From Chelonoidis abingdonii (Eukaryota; Chordata; Testudines; Testudinidae): a stretch of 64,000 bases of DNA. The translations under genes and the position numbers were made by a program. Location of the stretch: contig NC_133769.1 in assembly GCF_003597395.2 (NCBI RefSeq), positions 42,798,778 through 42,862,777 on the forward strand. Reading direction: 5' to 3'. Positions 45,401 through 56,040 of the stretch are shown in pieces (positions within the stretch are counted from its first letter, which is position 1; every line of letters begins with the position of its first letter). A model generated the notes under the pieces. It was given only the letters and a program-made list of their open reading frames with translations. It searched no databases and was not told where the DNA came from.

Positions 45401-46149
45401 AACTCTGCATGCAACACACTACTTATGGCTGAAACCTGATGATGTATGGTTCTGGGCTGAAGTACTTTGTCCCATATGGTCATGAAAAAAATCCAGAATA
45501 GCTAGCATTCCAAGGCCTTGGGGTTTCTATTGTTTTCTTGACACCATGAGATAAACCATAAACAGATGGAAGAGTAGGCCTTTAGCACTGAAATCTGTTT
45601 GGAGAACAAACAAGTCCCAATCACTTTGAAGGATGATCCAAGTGCAATTAATGCTTCCTTCTCAATGGCCATGCTATCAATTAGACATATCCTGTGTCTG
45701 GATGGAGGATGGGACCTTTGCTTCCTCTTGTCTTTTCTTCTGCATCACCTTCCCTAAAAGTGGAGGTGGTGAGAACACTTAACCAAGCCCTTTGGCCACC
45801 TGCATGTTAGTACATCCATCCTTAGTGATCTGGAATCTATTCCATGGTAAAGTACTATGCCAGTTTTCTCTTCTTGTGACCGGCAAATAGATATACTCCC
45901 AGGAGAATGAATTTCTATGATATAAGTTTGAAGTCTTCCTGATTTAGACAATATTCTGAGGGTTCATTGAGTCAATCTGTCTTCTGTGTTCAATCTGTGT
46001 TCCCTTTATGAGTATCACTCTCATAAAAGCCAGATTCTCCTCTGCCAATTCTATTATTTCCATTGTTTCAAAATATAGCATCAACCTTTGAGTTCCCCAT
46101 TGCTTGATGAGGTATGCCTAGACCAGGATATGGTTGCCCTTGTGGTAGC

Positions 46150-46737
46150 TCAGGGGACTAGATTCACCATTCTGAGCTCTTGTTTCTCTGTAGCAAGCTC
46201 TAAATGTCCTGTGCTGCTCTGTGCCCCAGATGTTCTCCCCACCCTAACATTCTGACATCTGTCATGAGTACCTGAGGGCTGGATGACAGATATTTTCTGG
46301 AACTGTCCACCATCTGAGGGACTCCAATACATGGTTTGGTTTGGAATCAGCATTCTATCTTATAAGTGTTCCATATCTTCAGTAGAAACTTCTGGTGACA
46401 CCCAATATGAAATCTCCTCCATGGTGTAATTCCTATATATGACACCAGAAGTCCTATATATGCCACTCTGAGCTAGGGATGATCTTCTATTCCTTGAGAA
46501 TATGGATATCAGGTTCTGGATTTGCTTGACTCTGTCTAGGGAGGGGTAGACCTTGGCCACAGATGTGTCTATATCCACTCCAAGATGAACTATCTCTGTG
46601 GAAGGGATCAGGGAGCATTTCCTGGTGTTTATCACAAATCCATGCGCTTGAAGCAAGGCCAGTGTCTGAGTTGTAGTACCGTAAGCTTCCTGCTCTGGTC
46701 CCAAGCCAACTACTTGAAGAATGAGGTCAGTTTTCAA
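46150..46737 (-). pseudogene. DIRS reverse transcriptase-RNase H remnant
   Basis: The minus frame at 46737-46360 (125 codons) contains 'TLALLQAHGFVINTRKCSLI' and 'HLGVDIDTSVAKVYPS', then 'RVKQIQNLISIFSRNRRSSL'. This is the stretch just after the catalytic YxDD of DIRS reverse transcriptases; the YLDD motif itself is not found upstream. The next frame (46353-46150) has 'TMYWSPSDGGQFQ' and 'TSGAQSSTGHLELATEKQEL', matching the RNase H start where a TDAS motif is expected but has decayed. The product would have made cDNA and degraded template RNA. Confidence 0.7.
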
Positions 46738-46960
46738 GAACCCCCTAATTTATCATGGGGATCTGGTTTTTTCCCCAGGGAACTGAGACCCCCACTTTAG
46801 TATATGGGGGGACTCTGAATCCCTTAAGGGGCTTTACATTCCATCCCAGGTCTTTTGCAGAACTTGCCCTCTGAACTGGCCGCATGGTATCCTTCTCTTC
46901 CTTAAATTATCTTCCTGAAATGGTCATGAAAGCCATGTTGGTCAACTTCTTTACCTAATC

Positions 46961-47457
46961 TGCAGGATGCAAAGACAAGATATTCTTTCCGGCTTTCATT
47001 TTATTATTCATTTATCATTCATAATGTTCACTGGAAATAATTATGCTACAAATGTAATATTATACATAGCATAGATAATGATAGCTACTATTCCATCTCC
47101 TTTCAAATTACTTCATTTTAGTCATTTTTCTAATTTTTTCATAGCATCATGTAACCAATTGGTAGCAATAAAACAACCAGCTCTTTAAATCGGGAAAATA
47201 ATCCAATAAAGTTGGGTTAGTAATCAATTGTAGATTTTAGTCCAAACCCTGAAGGTTGCAACAGATTATATGTACCAAACAGAAGGGCGATACCTGGAAA
47301 AATCCATCCTAAAGGAAAGAAGCAGATGGTTGTAGGAAGCCAATTAATTGTAACCTGAAGGTTTTAAAGTTAATGAAGTTAAATAAAACGTCCCTTTTTG
47401 CTTTGGGCTGATAGTCTGTGATTTACAAGATATATTCAGAGGAAGAACAATATGTCA
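46961..47457. other. Single-copy AT-rich DNA, no feature seen
   Basis: Nothing is recognised. Confidence 0.4.
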
Positions 47458-47461
47458 AATT

Positions 47462-47863
47462 TGTAGGAATGACCCCGGGTCCACAGGCCTGGATACCTTA
47501 TTATTGAGGCATTTTGTTCTTGTCTGCAAGCTAGGCACACCCGGCTTCTTATCACAGGAACTTGGCTTTCCTCCATCCTCCCCTGTACTTTCACACAGAC
47601 GGCCCCGTTTGCATCTGGCGGTGTTTTGTAACTTCCCCCCCTTGCAGTTTCTCACAGGACTGCCGTGTCTGCAGCTGGGGCTGTTTTTGCAGTTTGCTAT
47701 GCTGTCGAGCTCGTGATGGAAGATTTTTGTAAGAAATCTTGATTTGTGCTGTGCAATTGCGCATGTGTATTCTTAGAGAATAAAGGAGGAAGGTGAACTC
47801 AGAAAAGCAGCTTTTTCACCTCCTCAGTTACCCTGAAACTTGGTGTCAAGTTTTTCCTTCACA
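47462..47863 (+). mobile_element. Solo LTR, 402 bp, ERV type
   Basis: The LTR begins TGTAGGAATGACC and ends CCTTCACA, flanked by a perfect 4-bp duplication AATT (47458-47461 and 47864-47867). AATAAA lies at 47779-47784, 80 bases before the end, a normal R/U5 position. The block is CpG-rich relative to its surroundings. A 4-bp duplication fits class I (gamma/epsilon-like) elements. No TATA box is obvious. No internal region remains. Confidence 0.75.
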
Positions 47864-47867
47864 AATT

Positions 47868-48570
47868 GTCATTGAGAAATCTGTATTTTCCATATGTGAA
47901 AACAACACTAAGATCTGCCTTTCACTATATGATGAGGGAACAGGTACTGACTGATGCAGCATACTGTGCCCTGGTATATTTTGGGATTTAATCAGTTACT
48001 CCTCACTAACTAGTGTTTTACTCATGGTATTTTAAAGCATTTTTTATTTAAAAAGTTATGAGCCAAATTTTCAAAGCACTAAGCATTTTGCCTTTTCTCA
48101 TGACTTCTCTAGGCGATACTAGCCAAAATATTAATAAAGTTTGTACAAATAGAGTTCGGCTGACTGCTTCCTGTTCCCAAAGGAGTTCTAACAGTGGGAT
48201 TGGCATGAGGTACACTCAGCCAGCACATGGGTTCCTCTCACAAAAGCCTGTTAAAGTAACTCATTTTCATAAAATTTACCAGTTGAAAAGTGATGTGTGT
48301 TGCTTTAGATTATTAACTGGGAGTTGGCATTTCATTAGCCAGGCATTATCCAGTGTAATGGTGATCGATATGGCAGAATGACCAAGAAATTGTTCCCAAT
48401 TAAGGCTTATTTTAAGAAAGGACTTACATAATTTTTCTCTGGAAATTGTTGTGAATGGTTAAGTGCTTGTAATGTCCTCTTACTGGCACATGAGAAAACA
48501 ACATTTAGCAGATTCCAGTATGCTGTATATTTGCAACATGCTCCTAACAATGTGAGAAATATATGGTCCT
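47868..48570. other. Single-copy DNA, no feature seen
   Basis: The open frame at 48058-48381 (107 codons) has no recognised domain or exon signals. Confidence 0.4.
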
Positions 48571-49200
48571 TTGCATGTAAACATACCATATGGTCTGACA
48601 CTGCTTTTAATTTTATTTTTTTATAAAGTAGAGACTCTGATGTGGTGTATAGACCCCATGTTGATGAGAAAGGTGCCAGAGAGCCCTGGGGGCAGGGCTC
48701 GCTGCACCCCCACAGCTCTGTCAATCATGTATTGTAGGGAGGAGCGCTTTCAAAGGGAGGAAACCACAGTCATATGGGCAGGATTGCAAGATCAATATTG
48801 CCCTAAACAGGAGACTGCTGGAGTAATTCCTGAAGCCACAGAGAGAACTCCCAGCCAGATCTTCACCCCGACCCTATGGGGAGTTCAGTGAATGGCCGAG
48901 GTAAGCCAGACAGAGTAAGTGCGACTCAGCATCCCAGGCAGAGAGATTTCTCAAAACGCTACATGGTGCTGCATCATTGGGAGCACTGTGGACCTTTCCC
49001 CACCCGGATCTGAGGGCTCTGGGGAAGAGAGGACCTTTGAATTCCTTTCCATCCCCAATCTGAAGAGTTTTAATAAGGCCTGCAAAGGGCAGGGCTCCCT
49101 TGCACGTAGCAAAGAACTGGGGCCTGTGTTGGAGCTACCTGCTGTAAATAACTGATTGTGGCCAGATTCTCCCACCCTCTGGGAGAAAAACCTCAGGAAG
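48571..49200 (+). other. Unrecognised GC-richer block with a long interrupted frame
   Basis: One frame is open from 48571 to 49155 except for TGA at 48889 and TAA at 48916, giving segments of 106 and 78 codons. The residues include 'RKVPESPGGRARCTPTALS' and 'SKELGPVLELPAVNN'. A consensus-like splice donor 'gccgaggtaagcc' lies at 48894-48906, between the two segments. No domain is recognised. It may be a retroelement fragment, perhaps an LTR or ERV leader, because its composition differs from the flanks. A host exon is less likely. Confidence 0.3.
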
Positions 49201-49996
49201 CTCCTTTACTGGGACCCAAAGATGCCATTAAATCTCAGCTCTTATGTGTTAATTTAAAACTCACCATGAAAAAACTTGAAACTGTATTCTTACCTGATCA
49301 TTTCCTTTGTCCTAATATTCAGATCCACTAAGTGTGTTTGTCCTCTTCCATCTCCTGTACATGGGGGCAGCAATCAGATTTCTCATTGGGTGGTTCAGGA
49401 TCCAAGTCCCACCTCCAGTCAGGCAACTGGTAGAAGAATGGTTGCAAAACTTCTGACTTCTGGATGGAACACTTCCTCCTCCCTCCCGCACATGGAGCGG
49501 GGTGAAATTTCTTGCTTGCTAAGGACAGTCACGGAGAGAAGAGGTGGCCAGGCAGGAGGCATACTACCTTATGAGTTATAAAGGAGACATTCCCTTATGA
49601 CATGTGAATTACTTTAGAGGGACTTTTTAGTGGCTCATGTTTTGACTCCCTCACTCCTCACCCCATATTGATCGTGTGAGAGTGGATATAACAGGGCATA
49701 GGACACATTTGTGTGGGGGATGGAATAGGTTGCAAAGCCATGTCTAACTGCTGGAGGTTAGCGAAGGAGAATTAGGAGGTCAGGCAGGGTATGAGAGACA
49801 GCCTTTATGTTTAAAAAAATTAATTATGGAACTAAGAAGTATAACTAATACCACCTCACTTGTTTTGCTTACTCACACCTTCCCCTTTTCCTACACATTC
49901 TCTCTGTGTTGTGTCTGTGCTCTGTGGAACAGTCACCACACTTTTGAGTTCTAGGTAAATGAGTGTTTACAGAAAAATAATAATGTAAAACATTCT
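49201..49996. other. Single-copy DNA, no feature seen
   Basis: The 101-codon frame at 49276-49581 has no recognised features. Confidence 0.35.
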
Positions 49997-50065
49997 GAAC
50001 CAAATTCATCCCTATTATAATTCCACTGAAGTTAGCAGAGTGACACCAGGGATTGATTAAACTGA
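49997..50065. repeat. Short imperfect palindrome
   Basis: The halves 'gaaccaaattcatccctatt' and 'gacaccagggattgattaaa' surround 'attccactgaagttagcag'. It belongs with the other dispersed palindromes of this type. Confidence 0.5.
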
Positions 50066-50439
50066 ATGCATCAATGAATCAACATGAGAAGAATATGATT
50101 ATATGTAATGCAACCCTTTATTTCCTCAAAGCAAGACTAATTTAATTTCTTGATTAAAAGAATTTCAGGGAAGGACCAAAACTTACTGAAATTTGCCTTT
50201 GTTTGCACAGATATTCTCAAAAAGTAGAACAAAAAAGAGGACAAATATGGCTGAATCAGATTAGAAATTCATACAGGAACAAAAAGCCCTATTGATTATG
50301 GAAATGCCTTAAAGGATAACTGTGAGAAATTAGTGTCTGAATCTCAAAAATGTACAGGGAGGAACTGAAAAAAAATGTATAAGGTGTTTCAGTGCATCTC
50401 CTAGACCTGCTACAATTGCTCCTTTCAGTAAGCTATTTG

Positions 50440-50550
50440 GACCATTTCTTTGTTAATAGCTTGTGTCCACCTAATGCAATAAGGTCTTGATCTATGACCT
50501 GGCACTGCCACAATACAAATAAATAAATTAAGATGATTATTATTAATGCT
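50440..50550 (+). mobile_element. L2/MIR-type 3' tail
   Basis: 'taatgcaataaggtcttgat' and 'tgccacaatacaaataaata' ending in ATTATTATTA-like repeats are the tail shared by L2 LINEs and MIR SINEs. The body is not recognisable. Confidence 0.5.
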
Positions 50551-52266
50551 TAGTGACAATTTTTTTTCCTCCATTTTTCCTTAAGAAAATAAGGAGCTGT
50601 TCCCAGATGCATCGTTTTGTTCCTTTTGAAGGCAGACATTGCTTTGGTTTTCCAGACAGAAGTTAGTCCTGGAGCCAGTCACTTACAGGTTTGATTTCTT
50701 TCCTTTACATATCTAGGAGATAAAAATAAGTCCCTTAATGATTCTTAGAAGACATGACTATGACCGAAACAGGCAATTACTTTTGTGCATTTATTATTAC
50801 TCTGATGCAAAATTAACCTATAAAACATATGCAAAGTAAGACAAAGAAGTTTCTCAAAATTATGTATAATGCAGAAGTGAAGTAGAAATTTTATTGCACA
50901 TTTAGTTTCTATTCACACCTCATTCAATGGCTACCAGTATATTTCAGGCCTCACCCTGTATTATCTGCCTTTTTGGTCATTCTTCTAATAGTCAAATGCA
51001 TGCACTGGTAACAGCAGCAAGTCACAATTGGAGTCAGTATAATACAAAGGCAAGATACAGTATCTTAATGCCACAGCTAGCTTTGTACAGAAATTCCCTG
51101 AATTAAAATTGTAGTGCAAAAATATATTACTGGAAAAGCAAGGTCCAATAAAATAAAATTCTTCAACTTTTCTTCAAGAAAGCTTTTGTGTTACTACCTG
51201 ATAAAAGACACGCTTTCAGGGAACATTCAGGTATTTCTGTGATGCATATCCTACCATACGCTAGTTGACAATTCAAGAAGGATGAGCATGGAACACCTGA
51301 TCAGAATGAGTTATTTCAGAACAGCTCAGCTGGAACAGAAGTTAGAATGCGCTATTAGTGGTGCAATTAATTGTTCTCTGACTTCAGAGGGGAAAAACAT
51401 CTCACTGGTTGAAGTAATAATAGGATTTTTCTCAATACTATTTAGATCACTGGCCTCAAGCCAGTTAATCTATAGGATTAGGTAAAATAAAATGGAAATA
51501 TACAGTAGGATTGTAGGAACATTTTGTTTATTTTAATAAAACATTTTAAAACTTTAAAATTACTTAAGTACAAAATGATTGTGTCAGTTTTACAAAAGAC
51601 AGTTCATTATGGAAATGAATCTTTTCTGTTTGATATGTGGAAAGTAGAGCACTGTATTATTGCAAGAAGAGAGCAATGCTTTTTTTTAATTGGCTGTTCG
51701 ATAACTTTGTCCAAACCTGCCTTTGATAATCTAGAATTCCAAGGTTTTCGCTCTGAGCAAAGCACAGAAAAATAGCACCATTGTTAAAAAGAGTCCATGC
51801 CTTTTTCCTTTTGACTATTATACAGCATATTTTGAAAATGAACAACAAGAAAGAATTTAGGTACTGGAAGAAGAAATTCAAAGTTGAACTATGTGTCTAT
51901 CTTCTCTTTTTTATAGATTGTCACAGGAAGTACTCATATTTAAACTGTGTGTCCAAATGGCTTTATTTCTTATTACCTCAAAATATTAGTGTGTTATTAG
52001 TTATTTTTAAATATATTCTAGACATTCAGCCATGTAGGGTTTTTTTATTTAGTGTTACAACTTTCAGTGAATGTAGTTCATATAATTCTACTCAACATTT
52101 TATTCCCTTATATTTTAGTGAATCGAGTCATGAATAAGCAGCACTTGCATTTCTGCTGCTTCTAATGCCAATCTCATGCCGAATGATAACTCACCAATTC
52201 TCTTTTTGACTCCCAAACCAATCCTGCTGAAGTTCTCTTGATTAGGGTAGCATGATTCACCCAATG
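50551..52266. other. Single-copy AT-rich DNA, no feature seen
   Basis: The 118-codon frame at 51781-52137 is A/T-driven (rich in Phe, Leu, Tyr, Lys) with no domain. Confidence 0.4.
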
Positions 52267-52490
52267 ACATTGTTCAGGGCCGTTCTTAGCCATAGGCAGA
52301 ATAGGCAGCCACCCAGGGCACCACTAGGTCTGCGGGCACCGCTCTGCTGGGAGCCCAGACAGACGGGAAGCAATGGAGCATGTAAGAGCAGGGCTGCTGG
52401 GTCCTAGAGAGAGCCGAATGCAGCATAGTTTGAGGGAGGGGATTGGCTGCTGTGGTCTCTGGGAAGGGGTGGGGAAAGGAACTCATCTGT

Positions 52491-52700
52491 AGAGTGACCA
52501 GATGTCCCGATTTTATAGGGACAGTCCCGATTTTTGAGTTTTTTTCTTATATAGGCTCCTATTCCCCCCACCCCCATCCTGATTTTTCACACTTGCTGTC
52601 TGGTCATCCTAGGTGGGGGTAATTGGTACATATATGAGACAAAGCCCCAAATATCAGGACTGGCCCTATAAAATCAGGATATCTGGATCTGGTCACCCTA
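52491..52700. mobile_element. Foldback MITE nested in the hAT
   Basis: Left 'agagtgaccagatgtcccga' and 'ttttatagggacagtcc' are mirrored on the right by 'ggactggccctataaaatca' and 'ggatctggtcaccct'. The element is flanked by or begins with TA on both sides, which suggests a Tc1/mariner-like TA target, but the superfamily is not certain. No coding capacity. Confidence 0.7.
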
Positions 52701-53732
52701 GCTAGGGAGTGCGTCTCTCCCCCAGACTGGCAGCAATCCATCTCATCTGGGGAGGAGCTGCACAGGGCAGGATGAGCTACTGTGGCTCCATGGGTGCCCC
52801 GTCTCTGAGATCAGATACTGTGCTAACTTCACCATGGTCTGTTGGACTGGCGGTGGTGCCTATTGGCATGTGATCAGACCTGAGGGTTTGCTGCTGCTGT
52901 TGCCACTCTGCACCCAAAGAGGTGGATTTTGGGGTCCTGCAGTTTTCCACCTATCTCCTCCTCTACAGCAGCTGTTGGACCAGCAGGCTGGGGCATGAGC
53001 CAAGCATGAAAGCAGTACTGTGTTGCCATTTAGATTGTCATTTAAGCAATTTGTTCGCCAAAAATGCTGCTAACATCCTGAATTCAATTTAATATTTTTT
53101 TAAAAATCATATCGTTAGCCAAAAACAGACATTAAGGTGTTGACAATTATTTGTGACAACTTATTTGTGTTGGTATGGGGAAGGGGAGTTGGGCCAGTTT
53201 TCATCAGAGAAACAAAAATTTGACTGACTTTCCTAGAGCCGTTATCCTGCTATAGAGGCCGCGCTAACAGGACTGTAATAGCATCATCTCCGTACTATGT
53301 ATAGAAGCAGTGGATCAGCAACCTACTGCACTTGTGTCAAAGGTGGACCGGGAGCTGATTTTTGGGCATGCAGAGCGGTGGGCTGATGGCTCGCATGACT
53401 CTGCCCCTCCATGGCCACCCATGGGGAAAAAAAGGGGGGAAGGGGGGGGGGGACCGGCCCACCGGCCCCACTCACAGCCACTGCTGATCCTGGGGACCCC
53501 CAGGAACCCCAGACTGGCAGCGGGTGAGCAGGCTGGCGGGCTGATTACCCTGGCTGAGCCACTCAACCCGCTGTCGGCTGGGGTTCCATTCACTCAGCTG
53601 GGTAGTGGGCTGAGCAGGCTAAATTCAAGACATAGGAAAACAAGAGCAACTAATGACAAAGTGCAAGATCCTAGAGACATGGTCCAAACTTTTTCGTCTG
53701 GCAGGCGCAGATGAAGGATGTGGGGGTGACGA

Positions 53733-53890
53733 GTATAACCGCCAAATGCTGCAAATTCAGTGGCATATCAGAGGCGTAAATGGCCAAAAATGGTTGCCGA
53801 ATTTTGGATGGAAGCATTATCGGCAGAGTGCTCGTCGCGCGGCTCAGTACGCGGTGTCCCCTTCAAGGCACGCATATTGGACCCGTGATT
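53733..53890. other. CpG-containing segment of unknown origin inside the hAT
   Basis: Bases 53820-53870 contain clustered CpG ('gctcgtcgcgcggctc', 'gtacgcggtgtcccc') in an otherwise CpG-poor region. Both strands are open: plus 53653-53916 reads 'EYNRQMLQIQWHIRGVNGQK' and further basic text. I recognise no family. It sits directly upstream of readable transposase sequence, so it could be a nested scrap. Confidence 0.35.
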
Positions 53891-54296
53891 ACAGTTTCCT
53901 CCTGAAGACACGGTGACGTTTTTTGAGTTTAAATGGATTTGAACTGTATGAAGAATTGAGTACATTGTCATCAATGTTGCCACATGCAAAATCAGTGATG
54001 GGCATTGTACAGTTTATTCATACCAGCAAACTTGTTTATATATATATATATATATATATCCTAATGTGTACATTGCCACTCATATTCTACTGACAATTCC
54101 TGTAACAGTAGCATCAGGAGAACGGAATTTCTCAAAACTAAAACTCATTAAAAACTATCTCTGCTCTACAAGGAGTCAGGAATGCTTGACTGGTCTTGCT
54201 AGTCTTGCAATCAAACAAGACATCGCTTTGTCTTTGTCATACGATGACATTACTGATTTTGCAGCCAAAAAAGCCAGAAAGATTGCTTTTAATTAA
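53890..54296 (+). pseudogene. hAT transposase C-terminus (ZMYM/DUF4371-related), interrupted
   Basis: A fragmentary part reads 'FPPEDTVTFFEF'-like text near 53895-53930 with shifts. An AT microsatellite at 54037-54059 then interrupts. After it, the open segment at 54066-54296 reads 'ILLTIPVTVASGERNFSKLK' followed by 'LIKNYLCSTRSQECLTGLAS' and 'DITDFAAKKARKIAFN', then stops. 'TIPVTVASGERNFSKLKLIK' is the diagnostic hAT dimerisation motif, with the GER and FS residues kept. This is the best-conserved transposase piece in the window. Upstream catalytic regions are missing. Confidence 0.8.
54037..54059. repeat. (TA)n microsatellite
   Basis: About 11 TA units in a row within the hAT transposase remnant. 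It probably grew after the element died. Confidence 0.9.
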
Positions 54297-54607
54297 AAAA
54301 AAAATCCTTGTTTCAGTATGTCTTCATATACATTTCTAATAAAATGTTGACAAATCAAAAAAATTATATGATTTGCCTAATTCTGTCAAATCAGAATTTT
54401 TTCTATAGTGCTACTTCTTTAGTGCTAATCCATCAGCATTACAGTGTGCTTAATTAAGTTAAACTGGTTTTAATAACATGCATGTGGCAAGTTTTCCAAT
54501 AGTGTAAGCTTATGTTTGTGTTGCTAAGAGCAAGACAGGCATAGGGGCACCAGCTTAATAATCCCGCCTAGGGCACCATAAATCCTAAGGACGGCCCTGA
54601 CATTGTT

Positions 54608-55599
54608 TTGCAAAGACAGTCAGTTATGGTAGTGCAGATGGCACCCACAATCACTCTCACTTTCTCCCGTACTCCCAAAATATACCTATACTTGTGGAAT
54701 TTCTGGAGGACTGCGCCATCAAGTGGTTCTGGAAGGTGGTGTTTTGGCAAATCATGGCCCAGGCAGTACTGGTGATGTGGCTTCAAAGGAGGGAAAGTAA
54801 AATATTTGCTGCAGTTAAGAGATCTCAAGTAGCGCTGTGCTCACAGTTCCCAAATAATTTGGAATACATTATGCTCATCTCCTGTCTAGATTCATTTTGC
54901 TGCTCATGATAAAGGTTAATTCCCTCCTATCATCTAAAGGAATCATAACTTTCCAGTTAGATCATTGTTAGCCTTCTAGTTGGTGTATATATACTTAGAC
55001 TTGGTGCTATTTGTGTGCCATATTTCTTCCAAAGCCTGTAAAGGGTTAGCACCAGCAAAGAAAAACATTTTTTAAGATTAGATGAGACAATTTTATACAA
55101 ATTTCCAGACTATAAAAAATGTAGGCTTTCAATTCCTGAATGAGTTTTTAAAACTATGGATCTTAAGCACAGAATGATTGATATCTGCAGAAATGAATCT
55201 TAGCAAGAGATGATGAATGTTTCCTGACTCTGAGGCTTTGCTGTTTCTTTTTAACTTTGTCTAAGCTCCATGACATATACATGAGGTATGGTATCAATGT
55301 GCCTGTATCAGTGCACTTTTGGAGAAAAGTGTAAATAATGCCAGCTATTAAAACAGCTCATTTATAAAAAGACAGACATTGAGAAGAAAGTAAAGACATA
55401 CATTGCAATTTCTAATTTTGGTCCAGATTTTACCACTAAACTGCTAGCTGCATTGGCGTACAGAGAGCAGGAATCTCTGCAATAAGTCTGATCAGTTTAT
55501 CCAGGGGCTCAGGAGAAGTTCAAGCTGAGTGGTGTGGGTGGGGAGTGTGCTCTGCACTAAGGGTATGAAGCACAGGATTGCTGACAGGAAACTATTTTT
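54608..55599. other. Single-copy DNA, no feature seen
   Basis: Nothing is recognised. Confidence 0.4.
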
Positions 55600-56040
55600 T
55601 TTTCTGGACATAGTTAATACATATAAAATATATATATATTTGAGATGGGGAGACCAGATCTGCACATAGTATTCAAGGTGACTGCGTACCATAGATTTAT
55701 ATAGAGGCAATATGATATTTTCTGTTTTATTATCTATCCCATTTTAATGATTCTCAACATTCTGTTTGCTTTTTTTGGCTGCCGCTGCACATTGAGTGGA
55801 TGTTTTCAGAGAACTGTCCACAATGACTCCAAGATCTCTTTCTTTAGTTGTAACAGCTAATTTAAACCCTATCATTTTATACATATAGCTGTGATTATGT
55901 TTTCCAATGTGCATTACTTTGCATTTATCAACACAGAATTTCATCTGCCATTTTGTTGCCCAGTCACCTAGTTTTGTGATATCCCCTTCTAGCTCTTTGA
56001 AGTCTCTTTGGACTTAATCTCTCCTCTAATATTTAGCTCA
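55600..56040 (-). mobile_element. CR1 LINE fragment, minus strand
   Basis: The minus strand yields 'MKFCVDKCKVMHIGKHNHSY' (55944-55885), then 'ERDLGVIVDSSLKTSTQCAA' (about 55840-55780) and 'MPLYKSMVRSHLEYYVQIWS' (55710-55651). These are successive blocks of the CR1 reverse transcriptase C-terminal half. Both ends are truncated and frames shift between the last two blocks. Confidence 0.85.

Larger units (their letters stand above)
44561..46960 (-). mobile_element. DIRS-like tyrosine-recombinase retrotransposon, decayed
   Basis: Read on the minus strand the order is reverse transcriptase (about 46740-46360), RNase H (about 46350-46150) and tyrosine recombinase (about 45400-45060). This order and the recombinase distinguish DIRS from Gypsy. 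The inverted repeat 'tgctagcaagatctcccaca' (44562-44581) with its complement at 44838-44858, and the foldback 'cactatttcc...agcaaatagtg' (44901-44948), lie on the 3' side. They may derive from the DIRS terminal and internal complementary repeats. Both ends are otherwise unclear. Confidence 0.75.
52275..54599 (+). mobile_element. hAT transposon, 2.3 kb, with nested elements
   Basis: The ends are CAGGGCCGTTCTTAGCCAT and, complemented, CAGGGCCGTCCTTAGGATTT. The target duplication ACATTGTT is perfect (52267-52274 and 54600-54607). The 3' part encodes a hAT dimerisation domain (53890-54296). The 5' part contains a smaller MITE at 52491-52700 and GC-rich repeats around 53350-53620. The element was once autonomous or derived by internal exchange from one that was. 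Confidence 0.9.

Noticed and set aside
51781..52137. 118-codon plus frame as a membrane protein
   Set aside because: Hydrophobic residues come from T-rich sequence; no start context, no homology recognised.
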